Under the pieces are notes generated by a model that was not told the origin of the DNA, did no database searches, and saw only the letters and a program-made list of their open reading frames with translations. A program made the translations under genes and the position numbers. From Bacillota bacterium (GTDB lineage: Bacteria; Bacillota; Clostridia; DSM-8532), in NCBI GenBank assembly GCA_023411795.1, contig JAEYOK010000026.1, positions 3,368 to 67,367 on the forward strand: a DNA stretch of 64,000 bases, given 5' to 3'. Below, piece by piece: positions 9,723 to 19,170 of the stretch (positions within the stretch are counted from its first letter, which is position 1; every line of letters starts with the position of its first letter).

Positions 9723-11345
9723 ATGCTTAAAATCATGATAGTTGACGATGAGTTTTATTTCAGAGAGGCAATTAAAATATCGCTCCCCTGGAATGAGCTG
9801 GGTTTTGAAATATGCGGCGAAGCCAAGAACGGCAGAGATGCTCTTGAAAAAGTTGAGGCTTATAAACCTGAAATAATTATTGTGGATATCAATATGCCTA
9901 TTATGGACGGACTGGAATTTGTTCAGCATCTCAGGGAGAAAAATAATGACATTAAAATAATAATTCTGACCGGGCACAGTGAGTTTAACTATGCAAGGCA
10001 GGCTGTTAAACTGGAGGTTTTTAATTATCTACTGAAACCTGTAGATGAAGAAGAACTGAAAAAGACACTGCTGGATCTTAAAAATATTATCGAGAAGGAA
10101 GTCATAATAAAGACTGAGATGGACAGGCTCAAACAGCAGGTAAGAGAAAGCATTCCCCTGCTGAAGGACAAGTTTCTTAATGAGCTGCTGCGGGGGAATC
10201 TTAGCAAAAAGGACAGCGGAACCATTAAAAGGATGGAATATCTAAAAGTAAACAGCTCTTCCGACTATTATCTTGCAGTCACCATAGAGCTGGACACTGA
10301 TGATGAATGGGATGACGATGACAAACAGCTTTGGAAGTTTGCCGTTTCAAATATCGCCGATGAAATACTCTCCGAAAAGTATGAATTTGACCGGTGCTAT
10401 GACAACGACGACAGGATATGCATAATCATCGGCACAAAGAATAACGGTGACAAAAAGAATTTCCTTTCGGGCCTAGAATGTAAATTGGAGTGGATAAGAT
10501 CATTAGTTGCCAAGTATATGGATTTCTCGGTTACTATCGGTGTCGGAGAAACAAGAAATGATTTGTTTGATGTTTACGATTCCTATAAAGAATCGATAGT
10601 TGCTCTCAAGAATAAGGTTACTGTAGGCAAAAACAAAGTTATTCTGTACAGTTCGGTGGCGGAGCCGGGGATAAAGGTCAACTTGTTTTCGGTAGAGCAG
10701 AGAAGCCAGCTTTTGATGAGTATGCGATTAGCCAACGAGAAAGAGGTAGATGCATGCATTACTCAGATTTTTGATAGAATGCGATGTGAAAATATCCATT
10801 ACGAACTGCTTTATGTAATTTGCATTGAATTGATATCGGTATGCTATGAATTTATTATTGAAATCGGTGCAAGTCTGGAGGAGATTTTCCCTGACAAACA
10901 GTTCAGTATTATTGGGCGGCTTCAATTAAAAAAGTCAATAAATGAGATGGAAGAGTGGATCAGGCAAATTTACAGGCATACGCTGGAGACCATTAAGAGA
11001 AATAAGAGTTCAAAGGCATCTATAATGATTGGAGATGTAAAAAAATATATAAGAGAAAACTATCATAATTATGAACTTGGTATTGATGAGATAGCTAAAA
11101 ACCTGTTCATCAATTATGCTCACCTTTGTTTTATTTTCAAAAGGGATACGGGAGTAACCATTAATGAATATTTAACCGAATTCAGAATCAGGAAAGCAAA
11201 GGAATTGTTTGACCGCGGAAACACACTTGTTCTGGATGTTGCAGGTAAGGTCGGTTATGCCGATGCAAATTACTTCGGAAAATGTTTCAAGAAATATTAT
11301 GGCATACCACCCAGTAAATATTTGGAAAATAAAAACAATAATTAA
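9723..11345 (+). CDS. YesN-type response regulator, AraC family
   Basis: A 540-residue cytoplasmic regulator, partner of the kinase directly upstream. The N-terminal receiver domain (1-120) has the acidic pair D9/D10, phosphorylation site D55 in IIIVDINMP, and the conserved lysine in LLKPV. A long middle region, typical of YesN proteins, links to a C-terminal AraC-type double helix-turn-helix (about 440-540, ending near VGYADANYFGKCFKKYYGIPPSKY). By analogy with such systems it probably activates the binding-protein gene that begins 178 bases further on. Start: ATG after GGGGGT with normal spacing. Confidence 0.93.
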   Translation: MLKIMIVDDEFYFREAIKISLPWNELGFEICGEAKNGRDALEKVEAYKPEIIIVDINMPIMDGLEFVQHLREKNNDIKIIILTGHSEFNYARQAVKLEVFNYLLKPVDEEELKKTLLDLKNIIEKEVIIKTEMDRLKQQVRESIPLLKDKFLNELLRGNLSKKDSGTIKRMEYLKVNSSSDYYLAVTIELDTDDEWDDDDKQLWKFAVSNIADEILSEKYEFDRCYDNDDRICIIIGTKNNGDKKNFLSGLECKLEWIRSLVAKYMDFSVTIGVGETRNDLFDVYDSYKESIVALKNKVTVGKNKVILYSSVAEPGIKVNLFSVEQRSQLLMSMRLANEKEVDACITQIFDRMRCENIHYELLYVICIELISVCYEFIIEIGASLEEIFPDKQFSIIGRLQLKKSINEMEEWIRQIYRHTLETIKRNKSSKASIMIGDVKKYIRENYHNYELGIDEIAKNLFINYAHLCFIFKRDTGVTINEYLTEFRIRKAKELFDRGNTLVLDVAGKVGYADANYFGKCFKKYYGIPPSKYLENKNNN

Positions 11346-11477
11346 AGTTTATATATCTCTCTTTGGTAAACTGGTTAATTTATATTTTATTAAATCCTAT
11401 TATTTTCCTTGCTGACTAATAATATTCCCTTCAAATAGAAAAATATGGGTTATACAATAATTATACCGGTAAAAAAT

Positions 11478-11487
11478 CTTTCGAAAG
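11478..11487. promoter_or_regulatory. Palindrome CTTTCGAAAG upstream of the binding-protein gene
   Basis: A perfect 10-bp palindrome lies 37 bases before the start of the sugar-binding lipoprotein gene, in an AT-rich region between the AraC-type regulator and its likely target. It may be an operator, but no factor can be assigned and AraC-type sites are usually direct repeats. Confidence 0.25.
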
Positions 11488-11523
11488 GTTTCATATTATT
11501 CAGTTTATTGAGGAGGATGTTAA

Positions 11524-12873
11524 ATGAATAAGTTAATGAGACTTATTTCTATTGTTCTGGCTTTGGTCATGGTGCTTTCATTGGCAGCATGCGGCGAGAC
11601 GAAACCCGTTACCGATTCACCAAAAGCTTCGGATCCAGCAACTCCGGTTTCACCAGAAACTCCAAAGGCAGAGGAAAAAGTTAAAATTAAGTTCCTCTCA
11701 TTAAGTTCAGACGAAAACAGAAACAACATCCGTGAGAAATACATAAAAGTCAATGCTCCAAATGAATTCCCCAATGTTGAAATTGAGTATGACCTAGGCG
11801 GTGGCGGACAAGACTATGCAAACAAATTGAAAGCCTATAATGCTTCCGGTGATATGCCCGACGTATGGTTCTCCGAACAGAATCTTTCTTCTGTTGTTGT
11901 TAAGGCAGGAAACGCACTGGACTTGCTCCCCTATGTCAAAGAAACTGGTTTTGACAAGAAGTTCTCTATGGCTGAAATGGTCGCACCGGACAAAGACGGA
12001 AAATTATATTGTGTCCAGCCCGGCGCAGACCAATACTTCACTCCAAGACTATGGTATCACAAGGACATATTTACAGCAAACAACATTCAGATTCCAAAAA
12101 CATTCGATGAGCTTGTTGCTGTCTGTGAAAAACTGAAGGCCGCTGGTATTGTTCCGATTTCAATCGTGGGCAAAGACGGATGGACTCCAAACCTACATAT
12201 GCTTCAGACTATGATTATGGCTGAAGATCCTCAGGTGGCAATCGATTTATGCAATAATGAGACCGATTTTACAAATCCCGTTATAAAGAATGCTTTAGGT
12301 AGAATACAGAAGCTAGTAAAGATAGGTGCATTTGCACAGGGTGTTACCAACATTGATTATGGTCCTGCAGTTGAAATGTATACATCAGGCAAGTCTGCAA
12401 TGCTGGCAATGTTCACATGGGAAACCGGAAATTTGGAAACTGCTGCTCCTGATACAGACTTCTTCCCATGGCCGTCTGCAAGTGACAAAGTTAATCCTGA
12501 TGATGTCATTCAGTACTGGGGAGCACCATTAAGTGGATATCTAGCATCAGCCAAGAGCAAGAATCCGGATGTGGCTGCAAAGTTTGCAATATTCTGTGCA
12601 ACCCAGGATGGCCTGTTTTACAATATAGAGCAAAAAGCTCCCACAATGCTACAGACCGGTGTTAAAATCGAAGGTATTTCTCCTCTTCTCCAAAAAAACC
12701 TGGATCAGTTCGATAAGGCAAAGATAAAGGTTCCTTCATTCTGGGCTGCGACATTTAATGCTCAAATGTCAGCTGAAATTGCAACACAGAATAGTATGCT
12801 TCTCACCGGAGATTATTCACCAGATGATTACATCAATACAATCAATCCGATTTGGGCTGAAAACTTCAATTAA
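11524..12873 (+). CDS. Sugar ABC transporter substrate-binding lipoprotein
   Basis: A 449-residue extracellular family 1 solute-binding protein (SBP_bac_1). The signal peptide ends in a lipobox, LAAC, with the lipidated cysteine at residue 23, followed by a low-complexity linker rich in Pro, Ser and Ala before the folded domain at about 53. It delivers an oligosaccharide to the two permeases encoded next. GAGGAGG precedes the ATG. Between the YesMN pair and a GH36 gene, the likely ligands are alpha-galactosides such as melibiose, raffinose or stachyose; this is inference from context. Confidence 0.93.
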   Translation: MNKLMRLISIVLALVMVLSLAACGETKPVTDSPKASDPATPVSPETPKAEEKVKIKFLSLSSDENRNNIREKYIKVNAPNEFPNVEIEYDLGGGGQDYANKLKAYNASGDMPDVWFSEQNLSSVVVKAGNALDLLPYVKETGFDKKFSMAEMVAPDKDGKLYCVQPGADQYFTPRLWYHKDIFTANNIQIPKTFDELVAVCEKLKAAGIVPISIVGKDGWTPNLHMLQTMIMAEDPQVAIDLCNNETDFTNPVIKNALGRIQKLVKIGAFAQGVTNIDYGPAVEMYTSGKSAMLAMFTWETGNLETAAPDTDFFPWPSASDKVNPDDVIQYWGAPLSGYLASAKSKNPDVAAKFAIFCATQDGLFYNIEQKAPTMLQTGVKIEGISPLLQKNLDQFDKAKIKVPSFWAATFNAQMSAEIATQNSMLLTGDYSPDDYINTINPIWAENFN

Positions 12874-12902
12874 TATCTGCAAAGTTCTAGTAAAATGGCT
12901 TT

Positions 12903-12943
12903 TTTACATCCCTGTATGAGCTTTGCTCATATAGGGATGTAAA
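12903..12943 (+). other. Long hairpin between binding-protein and permease genes
   Basis: Arms 12903-12921 and 12925-12943 form a 19-bp stem with a single G-U pair and a TTT loop. No U-run follows, so it should not stop transcription fully. In transporter operons such hairpins protect the upstream mRNA, letting the binding protein outnumber the permeases; that role is inferred here. Confidence 0.7.
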
Positions 12944-12960
12944 TTAATAAGGTGGTAATC

Positions 12961-13845
12961 ATGAACAAGTATTTTGGCAACAAGCTGGCAATTTTTGTGT
13001 TTGCTTTTCCTGCAATCCTGCTATTTACAGTATATGTAGTATATCCGATCATTCCTGAGATCATAATAAGCTTTCAGAAAAATGACGGTTTTAAAAGCAT
13101 GGGGTTCGTAGCATTTGATAATTATATTAAAGTGTTAAAAGATCCAACCTTTTGGAAAGCAAACAAAAATACCTTTATAATGGTTTTAGTTTCTCTTTTT
13201 ATAGGTTTGCCTATCTCGCTGCTTTTTGCTCTTGTTATGGATACAATGGGTGATTCAACCAGAAGGTTCTTTAAATCAAGCAGTGTGTTGCCGGCAGTGC
13301 TTCAGGTGACTGTTATTGCGCAAATGTGGATTGCGATTTATGAACCCCAATGGGGCCTCATAAACAGCATTTTAAGGTCAGCAGGACTGGAAAAATTCGC
13401 GCTGGCATGGCTCAGTGACAAAAAAACGGTGGTCTTGGCTATCACTGCAGCTTTTATATGGCAGTATCTAGGTCTGAATGCTCTGCTTTTCTACGCGGGT
13501 ATCAAAGCTATCCCCAAAACTTACTATGAGGCTGCCACCATTGACGGTGCCGGATTTTTCCGGGTCAGTTTCAGTATAACGATCCCTCTCTTGCAGGATG
13601 TTATTAAATATGTACTGGTCCTTTCAACGCTTGGATGTATGTCTCAGTTTGCCCATGTCCGAACCATGACGGCCGGCGGACCTGGGGATATTTCAAGAAC
13701 TGTCATTTATCAATTGTATTATAAAGCATTTTCAGCCTCAGATTACGGACAGGGTTGTGCAATCGCCATTATTTTCGTAATAGAGTGCCTTGCTGTGACA
13801 TTTCTTATAAACCGTTTCGTAGCAAGAGAGAAAATTGAGTTTTAG
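12961..13845 (+). CDS. Sugar ABC transporter permease (MalF/UgpA type)
   Basis: A 294-residue membrane protein with about six transmembrane helices and the EAA loop motif EAATIDGAGFFRVSFSITIP that docks the ATPase. The ATG at 12961 is preferred over an in-frame GTG at 12952 because AAGGTGG lies just before it. It forms the heterodimeric channel with the next gene product, only 20 bases away. No ATPase gene is in this operon. Confidence 0.93.
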   Translation: MNKYFGNKLAIFVFAFPAILLFTVYVVYPIIPEIIISFQKNDGFKSMGFVAFDNYIKVLKDPTFWKANKNTFIMVLVSLFIGLPISLLFALVMDTMGDSTRRFFKSSSVLPAVLQVTVIAQMWIAIYEPQWGLINSILRSAGLEKFALAWLSDKKTVVLAITAAFIWQYLGLNALLFYAGIKAIPKTYYEAATIDGAGFFRVSFSITIPLLQDVIKYVLVLSTLGCMSQFAHVRTMTAGGPGDISRTVIYQLYYKAFSASDYGQGCAIAIIFVIECLAVTFLINRFVAREKIEF

Positions 13846-13865
13846 ACAGGACGGTGAATTTGGGC

Positions 13866-14693
13866 ATGAAACAAAAAAGAGTCAAAATATTGGTTGGTAT
13901 CTTAATGACCATTACCGGAATAACTTTTCTTTTTCCAATGTTTTGGATGTTGAATATATCCTTCAAATCAAGAAGTGAAGTTTATGATAATCCTTTCGGC
14001 TTACCCGAGAATTGGGTTTTTAATAATTTTAGAGATGCTCTGGAGAAATTTAATTTCCCAAGATATTTGTTAAACAGCATTATTTATTCGGTGTGCACAA
14101 TCTTTATCACAGTTCTCCTAGGAAGCATGTTTGCTTACTGCATCAGCAGAATGAAGTGGAAACGTAAAAGTTTTGCGCTTAGTTACATATCCATGGGTTT
14201 GATAGTTCCCGCCCAGGTTGTTATTATTCCAATTCTTATTATGACTAATAAAATGGGATTAAAGGGTACTCATCTTGGGCTGATATTGCCATATTCGGCA
14301 TTTGCGCTTTCTTCGTGCGTACTTATGCTTTATGCGTTTTTTAGAGGTTTGCCGGTTGAACTTGAAGAGGCTGCCTGTATTGACGGGTGCAATATTTATC
14401 AAACGTTCTTCAGGATAATTCTGCCGGTTATTAGACCTGCTATTGCGACTCAATGCGTTTTGATTTTTATGAACACATATAATGAGTTCTTCCTAGCCTT
14501 TATTTTAGGCGCTGAAGATAAGATCCGCCCATTAACGGTGGGATTATTGAACTTCTTTGTAAGCATAGGAGTAAGTCATTGGGGCCAGATCGGAGCTGCC
14601 ATGGTTATAACAAGCTTACCTACAATCATTGTATATATTATCGGGAATGAACAGATAGAAAATGCGCTTACTGCCTCAGCTATTTTAAAATAA
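13866..14693 (+). CDS. Sugar ABC transporter permease (MalG/UgpE type)
   Basis: The second channel subunit, 275 residues, about six transmembrane helices, with the EAA loop EEAACIDGCNIYQTFFRIILP. The ATG at 13866 with GGTGA eight bases upstream is chosen; an in-frame GTG at 13854 would add four residues but has a poorly spaced AGGA. It carries the usual carbohydrate-transporter extracellular loop near residue 45 (NPFGLPENWVFNNF). Confidence 0.92.
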   Translation: MKQKRVKILVGILMTITGITFLFPMFWMLNISFKSRSEVYDNPFGLPENWVFNNFRDALEKFNFPRYLLNSIIYSVCTIFITVLLGSMFAYCISRMKWKRKSFALSYISMGLIVPAQVVIIPILIMTNKMGLKGTHLGLILPYSAFALSSCVLMLYAFFRGLPVELEEAACIDGCNIYQTFFRIILPVIRPAIATQCVLIFMNTYNEFFLAFILGAEDKIRPLTVGLLNFFVSIGVSHWGQIGAAMVITSLPTIIVYIIGNEQIENALTASAILK

Positions 14694-14756
14694 TCTGCTT
14701 TCTTAACGTGGATAGTAAAAGTGGTAGTTTTGAGAGAAATATGGGAGGGAAACAAA

Positions 14757-16883
14757 ATGAAGCTTCTCGGACCAGAAAAAGGAAAAACAAAGCGAAAAGC
14801 GGTTATGACCATAGAGAAAAAATCCGGAGGTTCCCAAAAACTACTTTTTCCAGCTTTAGTGGGAGTTCTGAGAAATACCAGGATACAAACTAGGCTTATA
14901 ATATCTTTTCTGACAATTTCTCTTGTACCGCTGGCTATAACCGGTATCATAGGGTTTAATAAGTCCAGCCATGCTATAGAAAGCAAGATAAGAGATTATT
15001 CTGATCAAATTACAATACAGCTCGGAAAGAATATACAGACATCGATTTCACAAATAGAAGTAATGGCTAATGATATTATTCTCAATAAAGACATCCAGAA
15101 TGGCCTGGAAAAGGTAAACTCTATAGGTGAAATGGAGAAACTTACACTGATCCAAAAGATTAATTCGGTTATTACTTCAAAAACAACAGGAGACATACGT
15201 GGTGTAGAAATTTTAGTAAATGGAAGCAGCATATTCTCAAGTGGTGTGCAAAGCTCAGAGTTTTCCCTAGATGAAATGAACAAAATTGTAGAGGCAGCAG
15301 ATAAGAACGGTGGTAAAGCTGCTTGGAATTTTATAAGCAGGAAAAACGAAACCAAGAAAATCATTGTAATGTCAAAGGACATAAAATCTTTAAATACCGG
15401 AAGCAAAATAGGACTTATTAATATATATGTGAGCACAGATCACTTTCTAAGAAATATTGAGGGAATTGATTTGGGCGATGGAGTCGGAATCCTTGTTCTT
15501 AATACCCAGGGAGAGGTTATTGCAGATAAAGATTCCAGAGTTGAACCCGGGGAGCATTTCGCAGAAGATTCGCTTATAAAACATATTCTTGGCTCCGAAA
15601 AATCTAAATCGGACTCTGAATATAAGATTAACGGCCAGAACCATCTATTGTCATATTCTGAAATCGAGGAAAGCAATTGGTTTGTTACAGCTCTTATACC
15701 TTATGCATATCTTCGTCAGGAAACAAAATCCCTTGGCGATGTTATCAGACTGTTAGCCGTATGTTGCCTTATAATTGCACTTTTACTGTCTTATATAATT
15801 ACAGCAAGCATATCGTCCCCCCTAAAAAAACTTGTTGATCTAATGCATTTGGCTAAGCAGGGAAATCTGGCTTTTGATGTTAATGATAGTAAAAAGGATG
15901 AGTTGGCGGTAGTTCTTTCTAATTTCGGAGAAATGACTGAAAATATAAAAGAGCTTATTCTTAAGAGCAGCGATTCAGCACGTAAGGTTATAAATAATGC
16001 TACTGACATTGCAAGGTTATCAGAGCAAACTCATACCAGTTCTGAACAGATGTCGACCAGTATTAGTGAAATCGCCGATGGTTCATCTCAGCAGGCTAAT
16101 GACTTATCAGCGGGGGTTATGCAGCTCAATGACCTTTCTGACAATATAAATAAGGTTAGTGATGATATAAATAGTGTGGCTGAGGTTGTGTATGATACTC
16201 AAAAATTAAGTCAGATCGCTCTTGCAACTGTAAAATCGCTTAACGACAAGGCTTTGGAAACCAAATCCGTATCGGCACAAATTATAGATGATATAAACAG
16301 TCTTAATGAGGATATGAAGGAGATCAGAAAAATTACAGGTTTGATTGCGGGCATATCAGAACAAACCGGGTTGCTCTCATTAAATGCTGCAATTGAAGCT
16401 GCGAGGGCAGGTGAAGCAGGTCGTGGCTTTGCTGTGGTTGCAGAAGAGGTAAGAAAGCTTGCGGACCAATCAAAAGACGCTTCGGTAATGATAAGCAATA
16501 TTATTCAAAGGATACGAACAAAGACTGAAAGCACCGCAGACGCTGCAAATCGGTCAAGCTTAATCATCGGAAAACAGATGGATGCAGTTTACGAAACAGA
16601 CAACTCCTTTAAAACTATTTTTAGTTCAATGGAAGCAATATCTGGGATGATAAAAAAGGTTGAGAACTCAATAAAAGTAGTATTGAATTCTAAATCTATT
16701 GTTATGTCAACCATGGAAAATGTTTCTGCAGTTTCGGAAGAAGCAGCGGCAACATCCGAAGAGGTTTCTGCAAGTACTCAGGAACAAATTGCATCTGCTC
16801 AGGCCTTATCTGCTCTTGCAGAAGAATTGAACAGTATGGCAGAAGAACTGGAAAAGTCGATATCACAGTTTAAAATCGCATAA
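14757..16883 (+). CDS. Methyl-accepting chemotaxis protein with extracellular sensor
   Basis: A 708-residue transmembrane chemoreceptor. TM1 is about 45-65, followed by an extracellular Cache-like sensor of about 260 residues, TM2 about 329-352, HAMP about 353-405, and a long coiled signalling domain whose tip reads SEQTGLLSLNAAIEAARAG near 535. The ATG at 14757 is used because GGGAGGG sits seven bases upstream; an in-frame GTG at 14721 has none. The basic, 40-residue cytoplasmic N-terminus before TM1 is longer than usual. It follows the permeases by 63 bases on the same strand, which suggests chemotaxis toward the sugar this operon imports. Confidence 0.92.
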   Translation: MKLLGPEKGKTKRKAVMTIEKKSGGSQKLLFPALVGVLRNTRIQTRLIISFLTISLVPLAITGIIGFNKSSHAIESKIRDYSDQITIQLGKNIQTSISQIEVMANDIILNKDIQNGLEKVNSIGEMEKLTLIQKINSVITSKTTGDIRGVEILVNGSSIFSSGVQSSEFSLDEMNKIVEAADKNGGKAAWNFISRKNETKKIIVMSKDIKSLNTGSKIGLINIYVSTDHFLRNIEGIDLGDGVGILVLNTQGEVIADKDSRVEPGEHFAEDSLIKHILGSEKSKSDSEYKINGQNHLLSYSEIEESNWFVTALIPYAYLRQETKSLGDVIRLLAVCCLIIALLLSYIITASISSPLKKLVDLMHLAKQGNLAFDVNDSKKDELAVVLSNFGEMTENIKELILKSSDSARKVINNATDIARLSEQTHTSSEQMSTSISEIADGSSQQANDLSAGVMQLNDLSDNINKVSDDINSVAEVVYDTQKLSQIALATVKSLNDKALETKSVSAQIIDDINSLNEDMKEIRKITGLIAGISEQTGLLSLNAAIEAARAGEAGRGFAVVAEEVRKLADQSKDASVMISNIIQRIRTKTESTADAANRSSLIIGKQMDAVYETDNSFKTIFSSMEAISGMIKKVENSIKVVLNSKSIVMSTMENVSAVSEEAAATSEEVSASTQEQIASAQALSALAEELNSMAEELEKSISQFKIA

Positions 16884-16898
16884 TATATGCCTTGTGTC

Positions 16899-16914
16899 GG
16901 CCTTTATTTAGGCC
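16899..16914 (+). terminator. Weak hairpin after the chemoreceptor gene
   Basis: GGCCT (16899-16903) pairs with AGGCC (16910-16914), followed by AATTATTAC. The stem is short, so any termination here is probably partial and some transcripts may continue into the alpha-galactosidase gene. Confidence 0.3.
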
Positions 16915-16964
16915 AATTATTACACTTGTTATGCAAATGAAGATATGGAGATAGGGGATGAAAA

Positions 16965-19055
16965 ATGAACAAGGTTTTATCCGAGTTTATTCTATCTGAT
17001 ATTCTGGTTAAATACTTAATGGATGAAGATGGCAAAGTCGGTTTTGAGATGATACCGGTCGCATTAAAAGATAAGGCCGGAACAAAGAAGACATATAGTC
17101 TGGATTCCATCATTCAGGCTCATATCAGAGGGGATGATTTTTCAAGTGGCTTTGCAAACGGCCATACCATGAGGAACGGACAAACCACTACCGGACTGAG
17201 ATATGATAGTCAGTACACCGAAATCAAAAATGGCTGCCACAGGATCTCCACTGTCTTAAAGAATGACAGAGGCCATTATGCCACTAATATATTGACATAT
17301 ACTGAAGGGTTGAAGGCATTTGAGGTAAAAACGATATTTTCCAACAAGTCCGAACAACCCGCTGATTTAGAAATGCTATCCAGTTTCTCATTTGGGGGAA
17401 TAACACCTTTTACCGGCGATGAAGCGTCTGAACAATTAATTATTTATAAAATTCGCAGTTGCTGGAGCAATGAAGGAAGGCTGATAGCTGAAACAGTTGA
17501 AGATTTGCAGCTTGAACCATCCTGGTCACAACATGGAGTGAGGGTCGAAAAATTTGGTCAAATCGGCTCAATGCCGGTACGAAAATATTTTCCTTTTGTT
17601 GCTGTGGAAGATATCGCTTCAGGAGTTATTTGGGCAGCCCAGTTGGCATGCGCATCCTCCTGGCAGATTGAATTATATAGGCGGGATGACGCTTTATGCG
17701 TATCAGGAGGTTTTGCTGACTATGACTTTGGCCACTGGATGAAGACATTGAACCCAGGAGAGGAAATTGAGACTCCTTCAGCCTATTTGACAGTTAGCTG
17801 CGGCGTTTTTGATGAAGTCTCACAAAGACTACTGACCATCCAAAAGGAACACTTTAATAAAATCAACAGGTTTGAAAGGCTGCCGGTTATATTTAATGAA
17901 TACTGTACTACCTGGGGATATCCCTCTCATGATAATATCAAAAAAATGTTAAATGTTATAAAAAACAGAGGAGTGGACGTATTTGTTATCGATGCAGGCT
18001 GGAGTGCTGATAAGGAAAATGGATGGGATACTACAGTTGGAGATTGGATTGTCAGTCCCGAGCTGTTCCCCTTTGGGCTTGAGGAAACGGTACGTATGAT
18101 TGAAGAAGCCGGAATGATTCCAGGAATCTGGTTTGAGTTTGAAAACTGCTGTCAGAAAGCGAAATCTTATGAGAGCCTTGAACACCTTCTGAAAAGAAAC
18201 GGTAAGGTTATCACGTCGGGAGTCAGGCGTTTCTGGGATATGTGTGACCCGTGGGTAAATGATTATCTTTATGAAAAAGTATTATTAATGCTTAAAAAAT
18301 ATAGATTTAAGTATCTTAAGGTAGATTACAATGAAACCATCGGTGTGGGCTGCGACGGGAGTGAATCTCTGGGAGAAGGCTTAAGACAGAGGGTTATCGC
18401 TACCCAAGCGTTTTTCAGAAGGATTAGGGAGGAAATACCCGATATTATTATCGAAAACTGTTCATCGGGAGGACATCGTCTGGAACCGTCAATGATGGCG
18501 TTATGCGATTTAGCATCCTTTTCGGATGCCCATGAATGTAATGAAATACCTATTATTGCAGCTAACCTTCACAGGGTCGTCAATCCATGTCAGTCTCAGA
18601 TATGGGCGGTACTCCGTAAAACCGACAGCAGAAAGAGAATTGTATACTCCATTGCAAACACCTTCCTCGGTGTGATGTGTCTGTCCGGAGATATTTATGA
18701 CTTGAGTAAAGAGCAATGGAATTTGGTTGAAGAAGGGATCGGCTTCTATCGTTCAGTTTCCGGAATCATTATGAATGGTTCAACTAAATTTTACGGTTCA
18801 TCTATAAAAAGTTACCGTAATCCAAAAGGATGGCAGGCAATCGTCAGGGAGTCTGCCGATTATAAGGATGTTTTGGTCATTATCCATTCATTTAACGGGG
18901 ATTTACCGTCAGAGATTGGGATTCCTATCGATGGCTCATTTAGAATACATAATGTATACTGCGCTTTTGGAAATCCGGTTACCATTAAAGAAGGCATGCT
19001 GCATATCAATATAAAGGAGGAAATGGAAGCGGTTGCTGTTCATTTGAAATCATAG
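16965..19055 (+). CDS. Alpha-galactosidase, glycoside hydrolase family 36
   Basis: A 696-residue retaining glycosidase that releases galactose from alpha-galactosides such as raffinose and melibiose. It has no signal peptide, so it works inside the cell on imported sugar. An N-terminal beta-sandwich (about 1-300) is followed by the TIM barrel with DAGWS near 344, the likely nucleophile in YLKVDYNE near 450, CSSGGHR near 506 and the likely acid/base aspartate in FSDAHECNE near 522. The last 90 residues form the C-terminal beta domain. AGGGGA precedes the ATG. Some GH36 relatives act on N-acetylgalactosamine or transfer galactose; galactosidase is the most likely activity given the neighbours. 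Confidence 0.88.
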   Translation: MNKVLSEFILSDILVKYLMDEDGKVGFEMIPVALKDKAGTKKTYSLDSIIQAHIRGDDFSSGFANGHTMRNGQTTTGLRYDSQYTEIKNGCHRISTVLKNDRGHYATNILTYTEGLKAFEVKTIFSNKSEQPADLEMLSSFSFGGITPFTGDEASEQLIIYKIRSCWSNEGRLIAETVEDLQLEPSWSQHGVRVEKFGQIGSMPVRKYFPFVAVEDIASGVIWAAQLACASSWQIELYRRDDALCVSGGFADYDFGHWMKTLNPGEEIETPSAYLTVSCGVFDEVSQRLLTIQKEHFNKINRFERLPVIFNEYCTTWGYPSHDNIKKMLNVIKNRGVDVFVIDAGWSADKENGWDTTVGDWIVSPELFPFGLEETVRMIEEAGMIPGIWFEFENCCQKAKSYESLEHLLKRNGKVITSGVRRFWDMCDPWVNDYLYEKVLLMLKKYRFKYLKVDYNETIGVGCDGSESLGEGLRQRVIATQAFFRRIREEIPDIIIENCSSGGHRLEPSMMALCDLASFSDAHECNEIPIIAANLHRVVNPCQSQIWAVLRKTDSRKRIVYSIANTFLGVMCLSGDIYDLSKEQWNLVEEGIGFYRSVSGIIMNGSTKFYGSSIKSYRNPKGWQAIVRESADYKDVLVIIHSFNGDLPSEIGIPIDGSFRIHNVYCAFGNPVTIKEGMLHINIKEEMEAVAVHLKS

Positions 19056-19084
19056 TTTAGCTTAGGTAAACGCGGACGTAAGCA

Positions 19085-19130
19085 TATCAGTAATAACTAT
19101 ATTGACTCAAATTGTAGTTACTGATAAAAT
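19085..19130 (+). promoter_or_regulatory. Promoter of the LacI-type repressor gene, inside an inverted repeat
   Basis: TTGACT (19102-19107) and TAAAAT (19125-19130) are 17 bases apart, a good sigma-A promoter. The region 19085-19099/19115-19126 (TATCAGTA... / TAGTTACTGATA) is an imperfect inverted repeat followed by AAAATTT that could terminate the alpha-galactosidase transcript. Confidence 0.6.
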
Positions 19131-19141
19131 TTAAACATAGT

Positions 19142-19153
19142 TAAACGTTTCGC
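19142..19153. promoter_or_regulatory. LacI-type operator O1 (TAAACGTTTCGC)
   Basis: The palindromic core AAACGTTT lies 12 bases downstream of the -10 box of the repressor promoter and 18 bases before the repressor start codon. The reverse complement of the same 12 bases recurs before the kinase gene at 20216. The position implies autorepression. Confidence 0.65.
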
Positions 19154-19170
19154 GAATGAGGTGTTTCATA

